DNA of 64,000 nucleotides from Lonicera japonica (taxonomy: Eukaryota > Streptophyta > Magnoliopsida > Dipsacales > Caprifoliaceae), in assembly GCA_021464415.1 (NCBI GenBank), contig CM038471.1, positions 10,257,386-10,321,385 on the forward strand. Direction: 5' to 3'. The notes beneath the pieces were generated by a model, which worked only from the letters and a program-made list of their open reading frames with translations, did no database searches and was not told where the DNA came from. A program made the position numbers and the translations under genes. Positions 36,901 to 47,465 of the stretch are shown here, in pieces. The first letter of the stretch is position 1, and each line of letters begins with the position of its first letter.

Positions 36901-39900
36901 TATTTACAATTTTCAACCTTCAAGTTAAGAAGGTAATACACTAATACTAATATTTATATGAAATAATACATAAAATCTAAAACGGTCGGTCGGTCGGTTT
37001 TAACCGAAATTACAATAATTGGAAACCGCTTCCGCAACCGCATTTGATCGGTAACCGAATAAGCGGTAACCGATATAGGACGGTCGGTCGGTTTACCGAC
37101 CGAAAATGGTCGGTTCGGTCGGTAATCGGTCGGTAATCGGTTCACGGTATGAAAATGCCACCCCTAGTACTAATTAACAAATGACCAAATCTCATAAAAG
37201 AGTCTGAACCACACATGTAGGTGTGGGGTGTAGTGTCTCGAAAAACGTCTAAAAATAGGATGCGAAAATAGATAACCAGCACCAATAATAATAATATAGT
37301 GTTTTATTTTTTAATCTTTTAAAACATGATAACATTACTAGTTAGTACTATGAAAGGCAGATTCAGTGGTGGGCTAACCAGGGTTGTTGCCCACCACAAC
37401 TATTTTGTTGCATTGCTTATGGCCTACTTATTTAACATTTCAACCCATCATAGCACTATCCATGTTCTTTATTAATATGTATTGTATTTAGAAACTTATT
37501 TTTCTCAAATTAATATATCATTTTCTTTTCTGAACATCTCAAATTAAAAGTCTCAATATTTTGTACCAAACATAATATAAGTATACAAGTCAAAGTAAAA
37601 TTCCTAATTCGAGACAAAAATTATCGGTCTTAGTCTAGTATATCACTCGGTGCCCGCTTAAAACTTATATATGTATAAATTTATATCTAATCTTCTGCCC
37701 CAAACTTATAAAGTTATACTCTGACTTTTAAAATATAATATTTTGTTTGTAATATGACAAAGTCGATATAATTATATTATGCCAAGCTCTAAATAACGGA
37801 CTTCCCTTTTTGAGGGGTAAATGTTTGGGTTTTTAGATTAATTTTGGTATGGACGATCTGCATGATGAGTACATTAATTCTACCAAATTTTATAAGAAAA
37901 CTGAACCTAGAAGCGAGTGATCTAAAAATCTAAATTTTAAACGGCCAAAAATTCACACATGTAGATCATCCCCACCAAATTTTATCTAAAAACTCAACCA
38001 TTTACCCCATCACAATAGGAAGTCCGTTATTTAGTTAAAAGAAGGAAACCTGTGGGAGGCAAAAATTATAAGTCGACTTTTTGCCAAGCCCAACCTGGTT
38101 GCCCATGTCATGGGCCGAAGGCCATTAAGCTCATTGTACTTTATACAAGGAAAGGTAGTCAGCCGACTAGGATATGTTTCATTCTTTGGCCAACCACCCC
38201 TGGTTGGCCAACAGACAGAAGAAAGCTTAGCTGAAGGATATATAATGGGAAATAACCACTTAAACAAGTGTGAATAGGGTTAAGGACAAGTGTAATCTCG
38301 GAGAGGTGGCCAAGTTTACTCTTTATAGTGATTTCCATATCTCACCAACCATCTGATCACTTGTGATCTTTCTAGAGGCATATTTGATACTGCTTAATGT
38401 AATCCTGTCATATACATAAAAATAAGAAGGGAAACCCTTAGCTCATCCATTATATTCTCTCTACACTCACTCCCACTAGGTTGTCTTTTTCCTCTAACCA
38501 ACCCCCAATTTCTCTGTAGTTGTGTCCTTTCATTAAGCTTTTGAGTTAATAAAACACACACACACACAACAAGGTAGGATGTACTGCTGGATTGGGAATT
38601 AAAGCCACCAGAGGAACGTACGCTCAAAATCTGGTATTCCTTTTGGTTATTGCCTACTGTTTCATTGTTAGTTGTTATAGTTAATCTTCATCATCTTCAT
38701 TTTTTGGTTGCCAATCAGTCTTGCTGGGCTAATTCTCTTCAAATTGGGCTTGCTTAACTTTTAACGACCCACAAAACCCTTTCTGGAGTTGAACTGTATA
38801 AATCTACATCTACTCTTTGCTGAATCTTCAAATTTTCAAATTATTCAAATTGGATTGGTAAAATATAGTTTTTACTCTTTTTCGTATAAAATATTACTAA
38901 GATGTTAGTTGTTGCAAATGTTGATTTTGCTAGGGTGTTAATAAGGCCACTCAAATAATTTGGTTATACGTCTGGTTGATATCCAAACTTACAGTTGTCT
39001 ATATAGCTGGGGTGGATGAGTATGTCAAGGCTGATATTTGGATGGAGTTGCAAAGTCTACCTGTTAAATATTTAGAGGTTCCACTTATACCTACTGGACT
39101 GAAGCCTAGTGACTATGATGACTTGAAAGAGAAGAATTTTGGGCAATATTGTGGAGAGTAATAAGGCAAATACAGCTAAACATATCTGGGATTTCGCAAG
39201 CAAGAAAAACAGTTTGCGGGTTAAGTGGTCAATGTTTGTGGACTTGTGTTTGCGCTACATAAGCTTGTTGGACATGGAGGAAGATAATGAAGCTGAGAAA
39301 TAGTTTCTATAATTGTATCAAATATAATATGGGCTCTGGTGCATCTATATTTTCTGTTTTTTGGATAGATTTGGTGTTGTTACAGCTGTAAAGGTTGTTG
39401 TATTACTGAATATCTTGTAATATTCAAATTTCAACAAACAAAAAAATATATACAGTAAGCATTGATATATTTTTCAATTCCAATTTTCACCTTATTATCT
39501 TTGGTTCTTTTCCCCAAAACATGAATGTAGAATTTACATAAGTCTCAACCCTTGAGAACTATTGAATACTTTTTTCTAGTTTTTCTAATTTAAATCGCCT
39601 TCTATTTTAATCATTCGGGCATGTGATGTGCACAAGAAGTAGGTTAGTGTATTGTATGACATAATTGATGTACCAAATTCTACTATAGAAAAAATAAATT
39701 CTTAACCATATGTTGATTAGGTTAAAGTTATGGCGTAAATATTTAAAAAAACTGTTGAAATCAAAATGAATACATGCTTAATTTGAGATGAAGATTAGAG
39801 GGAGGGAATATATATAAATATATAATTGAAAATGTTACCGTTCTTCCCTTCCAAAGTTGTTTAAGCCTACTGCGACGTAGTCGAAGTCCAACAAGAATGT

Positions 39901-42485
39901 CTGCCTCAAATGTTGTTGGCAAAGAATTTGAAGGATATTTGTCCCAATCAATCCACCTTAGCTCATTCGGAAGACAATCAGGACCTTTAGGAATGCATGT
40001 ATTACGAATTTCCAGTAATCTTAGTTTGGCCATCTTTCTAAAGGCTTCAGTTGCCATTTCAATACTGTATTCTTGTTCACGGGGACACAACAGTATGCCT
40101 TCAATGTTTTCTGTACCCTAACAACCACAAATAAACAAAATCCGGTATATATAATTAGTAAGCGAGAAACATATACGTGTGCGCACAACTATTAATACAT
40201 TCATTTATTATTATACTTCCTTCTTGTTATTTGCAATTCAAATAGAGGATCAGAGATTATAGTTTAAAGAACTTCTCACTCTGCTTCTTGTTAAGACATT
40301 TTCTACATCCCTGGTATCCCACAACCTGCTATACTTCCCAGGCTCTCGAGGAAAATGCTGACGAACAATATGCCAACCCATTTCTCGTATCAATTGATGC
40401 ATACAAACCCAACCATTTGAATAATGTATCAATGATTTATGAACGAGAATAGGTATGGAACGTTTCGGATAAAAATTGAAACTTTCAAGTTTTCTTGTCA
40501 CATGTTCTTTCTTCCTTTGTCCAAAGAAACATGCAATATCTAGGAAGGTATTTTGCACGCTTTCTTCTAAACCATCAAAACCTATTTTTAGTTTTTTAAG
40601 AATATCCCCATCCGGGCCTACTACCCTTAGTTTTCGCAATGAATCTTTCCAAAAATCCAAGTCTTCACAGCGTAGTGCGGAACCCAAGACTTCAAGAGCT
40701 AAAGGAAGGCCTTCACAATAATCTATAACTTGAACTGAGAGCTCCTCGAACTCTTTTGCAGGACACATATCATTGAAGGCCTTCCATCGGAAAAGCTTAG
40801 TAGCTTCAAGATAATCTAATACGCTCCCCTCATGTATTTGGTCCACATTATGCGTAACGAGTAGTTTTCTATCCCTAGTTGTTATTATAATTCTACTCCC
40901 TGGACCAAACCACTCAGGAGTTCTAGCTAACGCTTGTAATTGCTCTGAACTATCCACATCGTCAAGAACAAGAAGAACCCTTCTAGACCGCAGCCTCGTC
41001 TCCATTAGTGCACTTCCATCCATATCATTCGCTATCTGTAAATCCTTCACCCCTAGGATTTTGGAAAGAAGGCATTGCTGTAAACTTCTGAGACCCTCTT
41101 TCTTTGACACTTCTCCAACTTCATCAAGAAAAAAGGCAACTTCAAACCGATCTTTAATTTGACGATAAACGGCCCTTGCTAAAGTTGACTTGCCTATTCC
41201 ACTCAATCCCCACATGCCAACAATGCGAACAACATTGGCCTCTTCACCCAACAACAAAGTCACCTCCTCGATACGAGACTTCATTCCAACTAGACCCTCA
41301 TCTTCAACGTCAATTTTAGATGGGAGTCTACTCCAAATCTCTTGGACAATTCGGTCAATGAATTTCGATTCATGCCTGTAGATCATAAAGGATGTTAATA
41401 AGAAAATAAATTAAGTAAAGAAACACAAACGATTGTATATGACATGTTTTTTTTTTTTTTGCTTCAAAAATTATTGTAAATTCCTAGTCATAACGTGGAT
41501 TAATGTATTAGTAAATAGAAAGAGAATAACAACACAAAACATCCAACATTTGAATAGAAGAGCTGCTTCTAAATAATAGTGTAATTAAAATGAGAAGTGC
41601 ACATTGTTCACATGTATAAAGAAGATTATTTATTTTGATAACTTAATTTCTAGTCACTACCAAAAACTTTGTGCTACATAGATATATATACATATATTCC
41701 TTGATCTGTTTTTTATGGCTATATTTTGACACCCCTAAATTTGTAATTGCACAAATAGATCGAGCTGGCCAACACCATTGGGTATGTTAAGTGCTCGGAT
41801 CTGATGTTTTTACCCACCACAGATTTAAAACCTCTTAATTCTGAATGGACCACCATTTTAGACTTAAGTGCAATTAAATAGCACCTTAAATTAATAAATA
41901 ATAGGCTATATGTATAATTGAAGTTTTGAAGTAAAAGCAAATAGGAGCAGGATTACTGTACCCATCTGCAGTTTTGTTCAATTCCAATCCAGATAAGTTT
42001 GCTGCATCTGTAAGAGCTTTTCTCCAGATTTGGACCTTGTCCGAGTCGTGTTTGCGAAACATTTCTCCAAAATGCCCTTCCTGTTTCCGTACATCTGAAG
42101 GCTCGACATCGTAGAAGATTGGGATAGCTGTTTGTCCCTTTGGTGATTTACTACTGCATTCCATGACCTTCACAAGCTCATCTAAACACCATCTCGAATA
42201 AGCGTAGTTTTTGGAGAAAACAATGATGGCAAAGCTCGATTCTTGGATGGCTTTGAGGAGGGCGGGTGAGATTGATTCCCCTGTTTCGAGCCTCTCGTCG
42301 TCCTTGAATGTGTAGATGCCACTCCTTACAAGAGCAGAGTAGAGATGATCAACGAAACTCTTCCTGGTGTCTTCCCCTCGAAAGCTTAAGAATACATCGT
42401 ACTTCCACCTATGATGATCTCCTGCCGAAGAAGACGAAGAAGAAGCAGAAGCTTCTACTTCCGAACCCTCTTCGATTGTTACCAT
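33966..42485 (-). CDS. TIR-NBS-LRR (TNL) disease-resistance protein, five exons
   Basis: Exons on the minus strand: TIR 42485-41962, NB-ARC 41375-40280, linker 40117-39839, LRR 36010-35152, C-terminal 34598-33966, about 1,130 codons, the usual TNL size and exon order. TIR: YDVFLSFRGEDTRKSFVDHL, catalytic Glu context WCLDEL, IPIFYDVEPSDVRKQ. NB-ARC: P-loop GLSGIGKST, kinase-2 VLLVLDDVD, RNBS-B GSRIIITTRD, GLPLALEVLG, FLDIACFF and VCMHQLIREMG, where the family has MHDL. The LRR exon has repeats such as LEELILQECTSLVKV and LKSLVLSGCSKFEKLPEEM. Exon 5 is a C-JID (ENIILPGRAIPEWFRNHSF) with an acidic tail (EEEDDDDDVDD). TNLs sense pathogen effectors and signal through TIR NADase activity. Odd points: exon 3 ends in phase 0 but exon 4 needs two bases, and intron 3 is 3.8 kb of transposons. 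Either a micro-exon is missed or the LRR is out of frame. Confidence 0.85.
34669..35071. mobile_element. MITE with long inverted repeats, in TNL intron 4
   Basis: Ends AGGCTCCAGAAAGGGCTTCC (left) and GAAGGGAGCCTTTCTGGAGCC (right) are inverted over about 70 bp, including GAACGGACTTCC / AATCCGTTC and GGGGTAAATGATTGA. The interior has (A)AATTTGGTGGGGATGATCT. No clear target duplication. Related copies lie at 37783-38058 and near 52809-53175. Confidence 0.7.
35005..35024 (+). repeat. Poly-C run of 20 bases
   Basis: Uninterrupted C run inside the MITE, at the place where the opposite arm has only a CCCCTTTTGAAGGGG tract; a likely slippage expansion. Confidence 0.9.
36291..37166. mobile_element. 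Non-autonomous hAT element in TNL intron 3
   Basis: Terminal inverted repeats TAGGGGTGGC and GCCACCCCTA, flanked by a perfect 8-bp duplication GTACTAAT (36283-36290 and 37167-37174). Both subterminal regions are packed with GGTCGGT/ACCGACC repeats in both orientations, as hAT transposases use. 876 bp, no transposase frame. Confidence 0.9.
37175..37782. other. Intronic sequence of the TNL, no gene
   Basis: Contains GGTGGGCTAACCAGGGTTG near 37371, resembling hAT-type ends, but no matching partner was found. Confidence 0.35.
37783..38058. mobile_element. Second copy of the MITE family, TNL intron 3
   Basis: CTAAATAACGGACTTCC at the left matches GGAAGTCCGTTATTTAG at the right. Inside are GAGGGGTAAATG and CATTTACCCC, and the GGT(A/G)(T/G)GGACGATCT-type interior of the copy at 34669. 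Confidence 0.65.
38059..38929. other. Possible LTR remnant in TNL intron 3
   Basis: A CCAACCACCCCTGGTTGGCC inverted motif, a TATA-like CATATACATAAAAATAAG and CTCTCTACACTCACTCCCAC leader-like sequence suggest an old LTR, but ends were not identified. (CA)n at about 38556-38570. Confidence 0.3.
38930..39350 (+). pseudogene. LINE reverse-transcriptase tail relic in TNL intron 3
   Basis: VYIAGVDEYVKADIWMELQ, LPVKYLEVPLIPTGLKPSD (the YLGVPL motif of plant LINE RT) and, further on, AKHIWDFASKKNSLRVKW are in family order with a deletion between them. It is opposite in strand to the TNL and shows no target duplication. Confidence 0.65.
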
Positions 42486-43470
42486 ACTTTTGCTTAATTT
42501 TAAAGCTAAGCTTCAGTGAGTGAATGAGTTAGAAAAGAAGGACATGTGGATTGAACTCCCTCAGTCTCAACTCAAAATGAAGAACAACGACACTACTACT
42601 CTTATTCTTGCTCTTAATCTCTCGCTAGAAAATATGACAATGTACCACTGCTACGACTCCTCCCTTTTTAGTGCCACTAGGGGTAACCGATGGCCCTTGG
42701 TTTTAACTCGTGTAAAATATTCATCACCTGTATCATAAATTCAAAGACATACGTAAGAATTTATTTAGTTTTTGTTTTGCAAAGAGAAGGAAAACAAATT
42801 TCAGTCCTACAACACACATACATAAGAATTGCATATTACAATTGCATAGCCAGGAACAAAATACTATTAAGCAATTGCATAGAAGATAACAAAGATTAAA
42901 GGGATTGAGCCTCTTTGGTTGGATGACAAGAAATCCTTATAATCTGAAAACAAACTTGAAAATATAAATTTGTGGAAATTAAAAGTCACAGGGATGGAAA
43001 GTAAAACATACAGAGAAAAAAATCTACTACTTTCCTCCATCTCAAATAAAAAATACAACTTTTCTAATTTATATTTTACACACCTCAAATTTAGAACTTC
43101 ACTTTGTTGCCATGGTATGTATTATCATTTGACCACTGATTATGCTAATTAGGCTGAATTAAAAGATGCGAAACGCAAAGCGAGACACAGTGCAAGTAAT
43201 AATTTCTTCTAGGCGATGATTTGTACACGTCCTTCCCACCTTTGCTCAAAGAAATCCCAACAAAAAGGGGAGAGAAACACATCAAACAAAAACTAAAACA
43301 TAAAGTTCACTATCCAAACAAAATTGTATACAAACCCAACCACAATGAAATCATTTACAAATTATTAGCAGAGTAAGTACAGTGTTGAAAAAGTAGATAA
43401 TCTGAAAATTTTAAATAATAAGAGAAGAAAGAAACGAACGATTTGAAGGAAAAAAAAAGACATCTTATTA
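42486..43470 (-). promoter_or_regulatory. TNL upstream region
   Basis: No coding frame. A short leader (TAAAATTAAGCAAAAGT) precedes the ATG at 42485. The LINE target site at 43471 lies about 1 kb upstream of the gene, so the LINE may sit in or beside its promoter. Confidence 0.45.
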
Positions 43471-44144
43471 AATTGGGTTAGTGCTATCTAGACGTCTTAT
43501 ATTTTCAATAATTGGGAGCTCTCTTTTAATTATTTCTTCTTCTACTTCTTCTTCTTCTTCTTCTTCCTTTTTTTTTTTTTTTTTTTTGCACTAGTGATTA
43601 TCAATTTCATCAATTAAATATTATTGGAGTCAACCAAGTTTGTTCTCATCTTTGTAATGCTTTGATTATCTAATTTTAGTAAAGCGTTTGGAGAAGATGA
43701 AAAGTCTCTCTCCCTTCCACCACCCCTAACCACAGTCTTTCTCCATCTCTACCACCGTCCCTATTTTCCAGCTTTCATCCGACATCAATCATCATCTTTC
43801 CAACCTTATCTCATCATCGATCATCACCCATCTTCATCTTTCTACTTTCGTCCCTTGTCTCCTGAACTCATCAGACTCTAAACCTATTCCTCCATACACC
43901 GACCATCATCATCTTCGTTTCAGTTCATTTCTCCATATTACTCGATCAATAACTCCACTCCTGTTCATCCAGTGCATGAAGTCGTTTCAGTTCAACCTTC
44001 GTCCCTTGCCCTCTGATCTCATCAAGTTTCGAAACATCATTTCCATCCATCATCATCATATTCGGTTCTGTTCCTTCTCCCATTTTTTCACCTTTAACCA
44101 ATCATCATCCTTTTCACCTATATTCATTCTTTGTTCTTTGCAAA

Positions 44145-47100
44145 ATGGTGGGTCCATTCTTTGACAGAAGGAAGACGAACGGTCCACTGGACCATCACAT
44201 TTTGGCAGGAAAAGGGTTTAAAGGTAAGGAGCATCTGAGGAGTGAAGGGCTTGTTTGGTGCCTCTCTTTTTCTTTTTTTTTTAGATAAGTTTTTAAAAAT
44301 TTGGTGTTTGGTTGAATGTTTTGAGTTAGAGTTTTTATGTTGAAAAGTGAATTTGGTTTTGTTTGACTTTTTTTCAACCAATGAAAAAAATTCACAAAAA
44401 ATTTCAAAAAATAGTCACAATGGATCTTATTTTATAGATCTCGATGAGTAGGTTTCAAATATATATTTTTTATTATTTTTGGATTTTTGGATTTAAAGTT
44501 ATGGCGTTTTAAAAAAAAAAATTTAGAGAGAGAAAGTATAGTGAAATAAATTTTGGGAAGTGTGAAAGTAGAGTTGGTTTTGAGTTGAGTTTTTAAAATT
44601 TTGGGAAAAAAAAAAAAAGTAAGCAACCAAACAGGGGCGAAGTCTCTACTTTTTGAAATAGAGTAAGGAGTTTCAAATTCGAGTTTAAATCCTTCAGGTT
44701 TGAGATTGAAAATGGGGGTGATTCTGTTAAAATTGTTGAACAAACTCGTAATCAGAATTTTATAATATCTATCGATTTTGGAGGGGTCTCTTGGCTAGTT
44801 AGTAACCTCAAAAACGCTAAAGAACAGTTCAGCAAAGGCAGCTTTTCTCAAAACGTCAAGCTTTTTATGCCTTATTTCTACTACAGAGATACAATAATCA
44901 ACATGGCAGCTTCATAAGTCTGTCCAGAATTCAACAGAGTACAGTAAAAAATGTTTTGGTTTTTCCAGCTGGAAAAGATGGGGAGGGGTGGCTGGGTATT
45001 GCTGGGAAGTTGTACTTTCTTCTATTCGGCCCTCCCATAAGGCAGCAATGGTTGGATCAAAAACAGTCGGTGTGGAATAGAGAAGAAATAAGGAAGGAGA
45101 TGGGAAACGAGAAAACAAAAACTCATTTAACATATGCACAAGCTGTGCCATTAAAGCATAAGGTAAGCAAAGTGGAGAATATTAACAACGGGCAAACAGA
45201 ACATTCATTCGAAGTCATTCGAGATTGGAACAGAACCACGAAAGAGAAGGGAACATTTGCAGAGGCTGTTCGTAGGGGAAATTTCGGGAAAGAAAAAGAG
45301 GTAAAACAGGGGCAAAATACAGGAAAACTGTATTATAAGGAGTTGAAGCAGTTAAAGATGGATGACTGGAGCAAAATGATAGTATGCACGAGGGAGAGTT
45401 TGTGGCATGATTGGTCAAGCATCCAAGCTTATTTAAATAAATTATTTGGAACAGAGTACGAAGTTTTCCCATTTCTACCAGATAAAGCAATCTTTCGTTG
45501 CAGCACAAGTAAACAAGCTGATGATTTAGGGAAAGATAGAGCATGGTTCTCCACTCGGTCCACATCAATAGTTCTGAAAAAATGGCTTCTGGTTGAGGTA
45601 TTCCAAGACAAGAAGGTGGCTTTTACGGGTGGTTGGATTAAGGTGGAGGATCTTCCATTGAATCTATGGCGAACAGAAGTGTTTATGAAGATTGGTGAGT
45701 TGTGTGGTGGCTTTGAAGAGTTGGATAGGGCGACTGAAAGAAAACTGAGATTATTTGCACCGAGGCTGAAAGTGAGAGGGAATAAAAGCGGGTTCATTCC
45801 AGCGGCGATTGATATAAGGGATGAGGAAGAAAACAGTTTTACTATCCATTTGAAATCCCGTTCTAGTTTGAATCTTAAGAAGAAACGTATTTTGAAAACC
45901 CTTTGGCCTGAGGAAGGTTTGTTTGGTCGTTGTGTGATTAGGGTGGGTCATGATAGAACAAACAAGAAAGCATTCGTGAAAGAGAAATCATCGGAAGAAT
46001 TGGAGCCAATTTGAATCTCTGGTAAGGTAGACGGAGGTGAAGAAGGTGAAGGAGAAGAAAACTTCGTAATTCTTGATGAGACCATTAAAGGAGGGGTATG
46101 TGATAATAGAGGGGTGATTAATGAGGAGATTAAAAAGGGGGATGAGATAGATTCGTTATTAGCAGATGGGAAATCATTTAATGTAGAGGATGAGGAGGAC
46201 AAGAATCGATACTTAGTTAATGTTTCTAGAATCTTTGCAACATTGAAGGAAGGACTCAAAGATGACACATCCCAATTCCAGGTGTATGATTCTGGTCACC
46301 CAAACGTGATTTATAGAGGAGGAAGCATGGTGTTTAGTGAAGCCGGGTCAAAGTTGAACATGTCCTATGGGCCAGCTGAGAGGCCTGCTTCAAGCAGCTG
46401 GACTGGGTCCAGAAGAAGTATACTTATTAAGGAAAAATGGGAGGACCGAAAAACTCTGAAAGTTTACAAAAAAAGGAGAGTCAATAAGTCAAATGTAGTG
46501 ATTGAAAAAGTAATGTGATTGAAGCATAAACGGACATCGATATTAATTATCCTTTGGTTCGTTCATTGGAAAATTTGAAGGCACAAGACTTCGGGGCTGT
46601 GAATTATATAGCCGGGTTGGATGAAGAGAAAATCATCTCAATCAACGATGGAGAGGTCGATATTTATGATATTAGCCCAGAGACGGACACATTAGCGTCA
46701 GATATGGATTTTACAATTTCTGACGATGATGGCGAGGAGATGAAGAGAAACGAGAAGGGGTATTCCGTAATTGATCTTGATGTGAATGGGGAATGGTCAA
46801 AATGTTTATTTCGTAGAGATGATTCGATTTTTTCGAAGGTTGTTGACAAGGGATCACTTTCATCAGAAGAGCCGAGGTTCGAGCTTGACTTAGGAGGCTT
46901 TAAATTAAAAAAAAAAAAAATCCAGCTCGTAGTCCAGTAATGAGGACTCTATCTTTCAATGGTCTGTTCCAACTGTTGGTGTGGGTTCGAGAGTGCTGCA
47001 TTAAGTTCGTTTGTACATCAAGAACGGATTATGCAGTCTGAAGCTAGTGTTTCTATTATTCCTTATACGGCACCAAGTGTGGAATTTGAAGCAGTAACGT

Positions 47101-47465
47101 TGGAAAACAGATCATTACCGTTACTTGAATATGAGCAATGTGACCCACCTATGGAAGTACACCGGAATGACACCTATTCAAAAAATATATGTACTCCAGT
47201 TTGTAATTTGGAGTTATCTGCGCTGAACGAGGAGGATAAGTGGATAGGATTAAATAGCAAAGATAAGAAAAGATTCAGGGAGTTATTATCAAAGATGGGG
47301 ATATCCATGGTCCCTATTCAGAGGTTGAATAAAAGTAAAGGAAGATGCCGAGAAAATAGGAGGAAAAAAGGTGCTAAAGAGCTGAAGAATTTGAGGTGCT
47401 CTATTAATTATGAGAAGCAAGGAGTAGAGGATTTTAGGAAGAGGGGCGATGTCGAGTTTCAATGA
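44145..47465 (+). pseudogene. LINE ORF1 (DUF4283-type nucleic-acid-binding protein)
   Basis: The frame begins MVGPFFDRRKTNGPLDHH, runs into the MITE and resumes after it with VSTF, FKSFRFEIENGGDSV and SIDFGGVSWLVSNL. A domain of DUF4283 type follows (about 45355-45900: WHDWSSIQAYLNKLFG, WLLVEVFQDKKVAFTGGW, RLRLFAPRLKVRG). The rest is acidic, poorly conserved linker, and the end is basic (CRENRRKKGAKELKNLR). Stops occur near 44656, 46012 and 46516, with a frame change at the poly-A near 46905-46919. ORF1 ends in TGA overlapping the ORF2 start as ATGA. In plant LINEs such proteins bind the RNA. Confidence 0.75.
44247..44638. mobile_element. PIF/Harbinger-like MITE inside LINE ORF1
   Basis: Inverted ends GGGCTTGTTTGGTGCC and GCAACCAAACAGGGGC, flanked by GAA on both sides (44244-44246, 44639-44641). 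Removing it plus one GAA joins the ORF1 frame. 392 bp, AT-rich, no transposase. Confidence 0.75.

Noticed and set aside
37359..37660. hAT-like element beginning GGCAGATTCAGTGGTGGGC
   Set aside because: Only one plausible end and no 8-bp duplication found.
44956..46014. Host gene with a DUF4283 domain
   Set aside because: It lies inside the 12-bp target duplication, upstream of and overlapping ORF2 at ATGA, so it is LINE ORF1.
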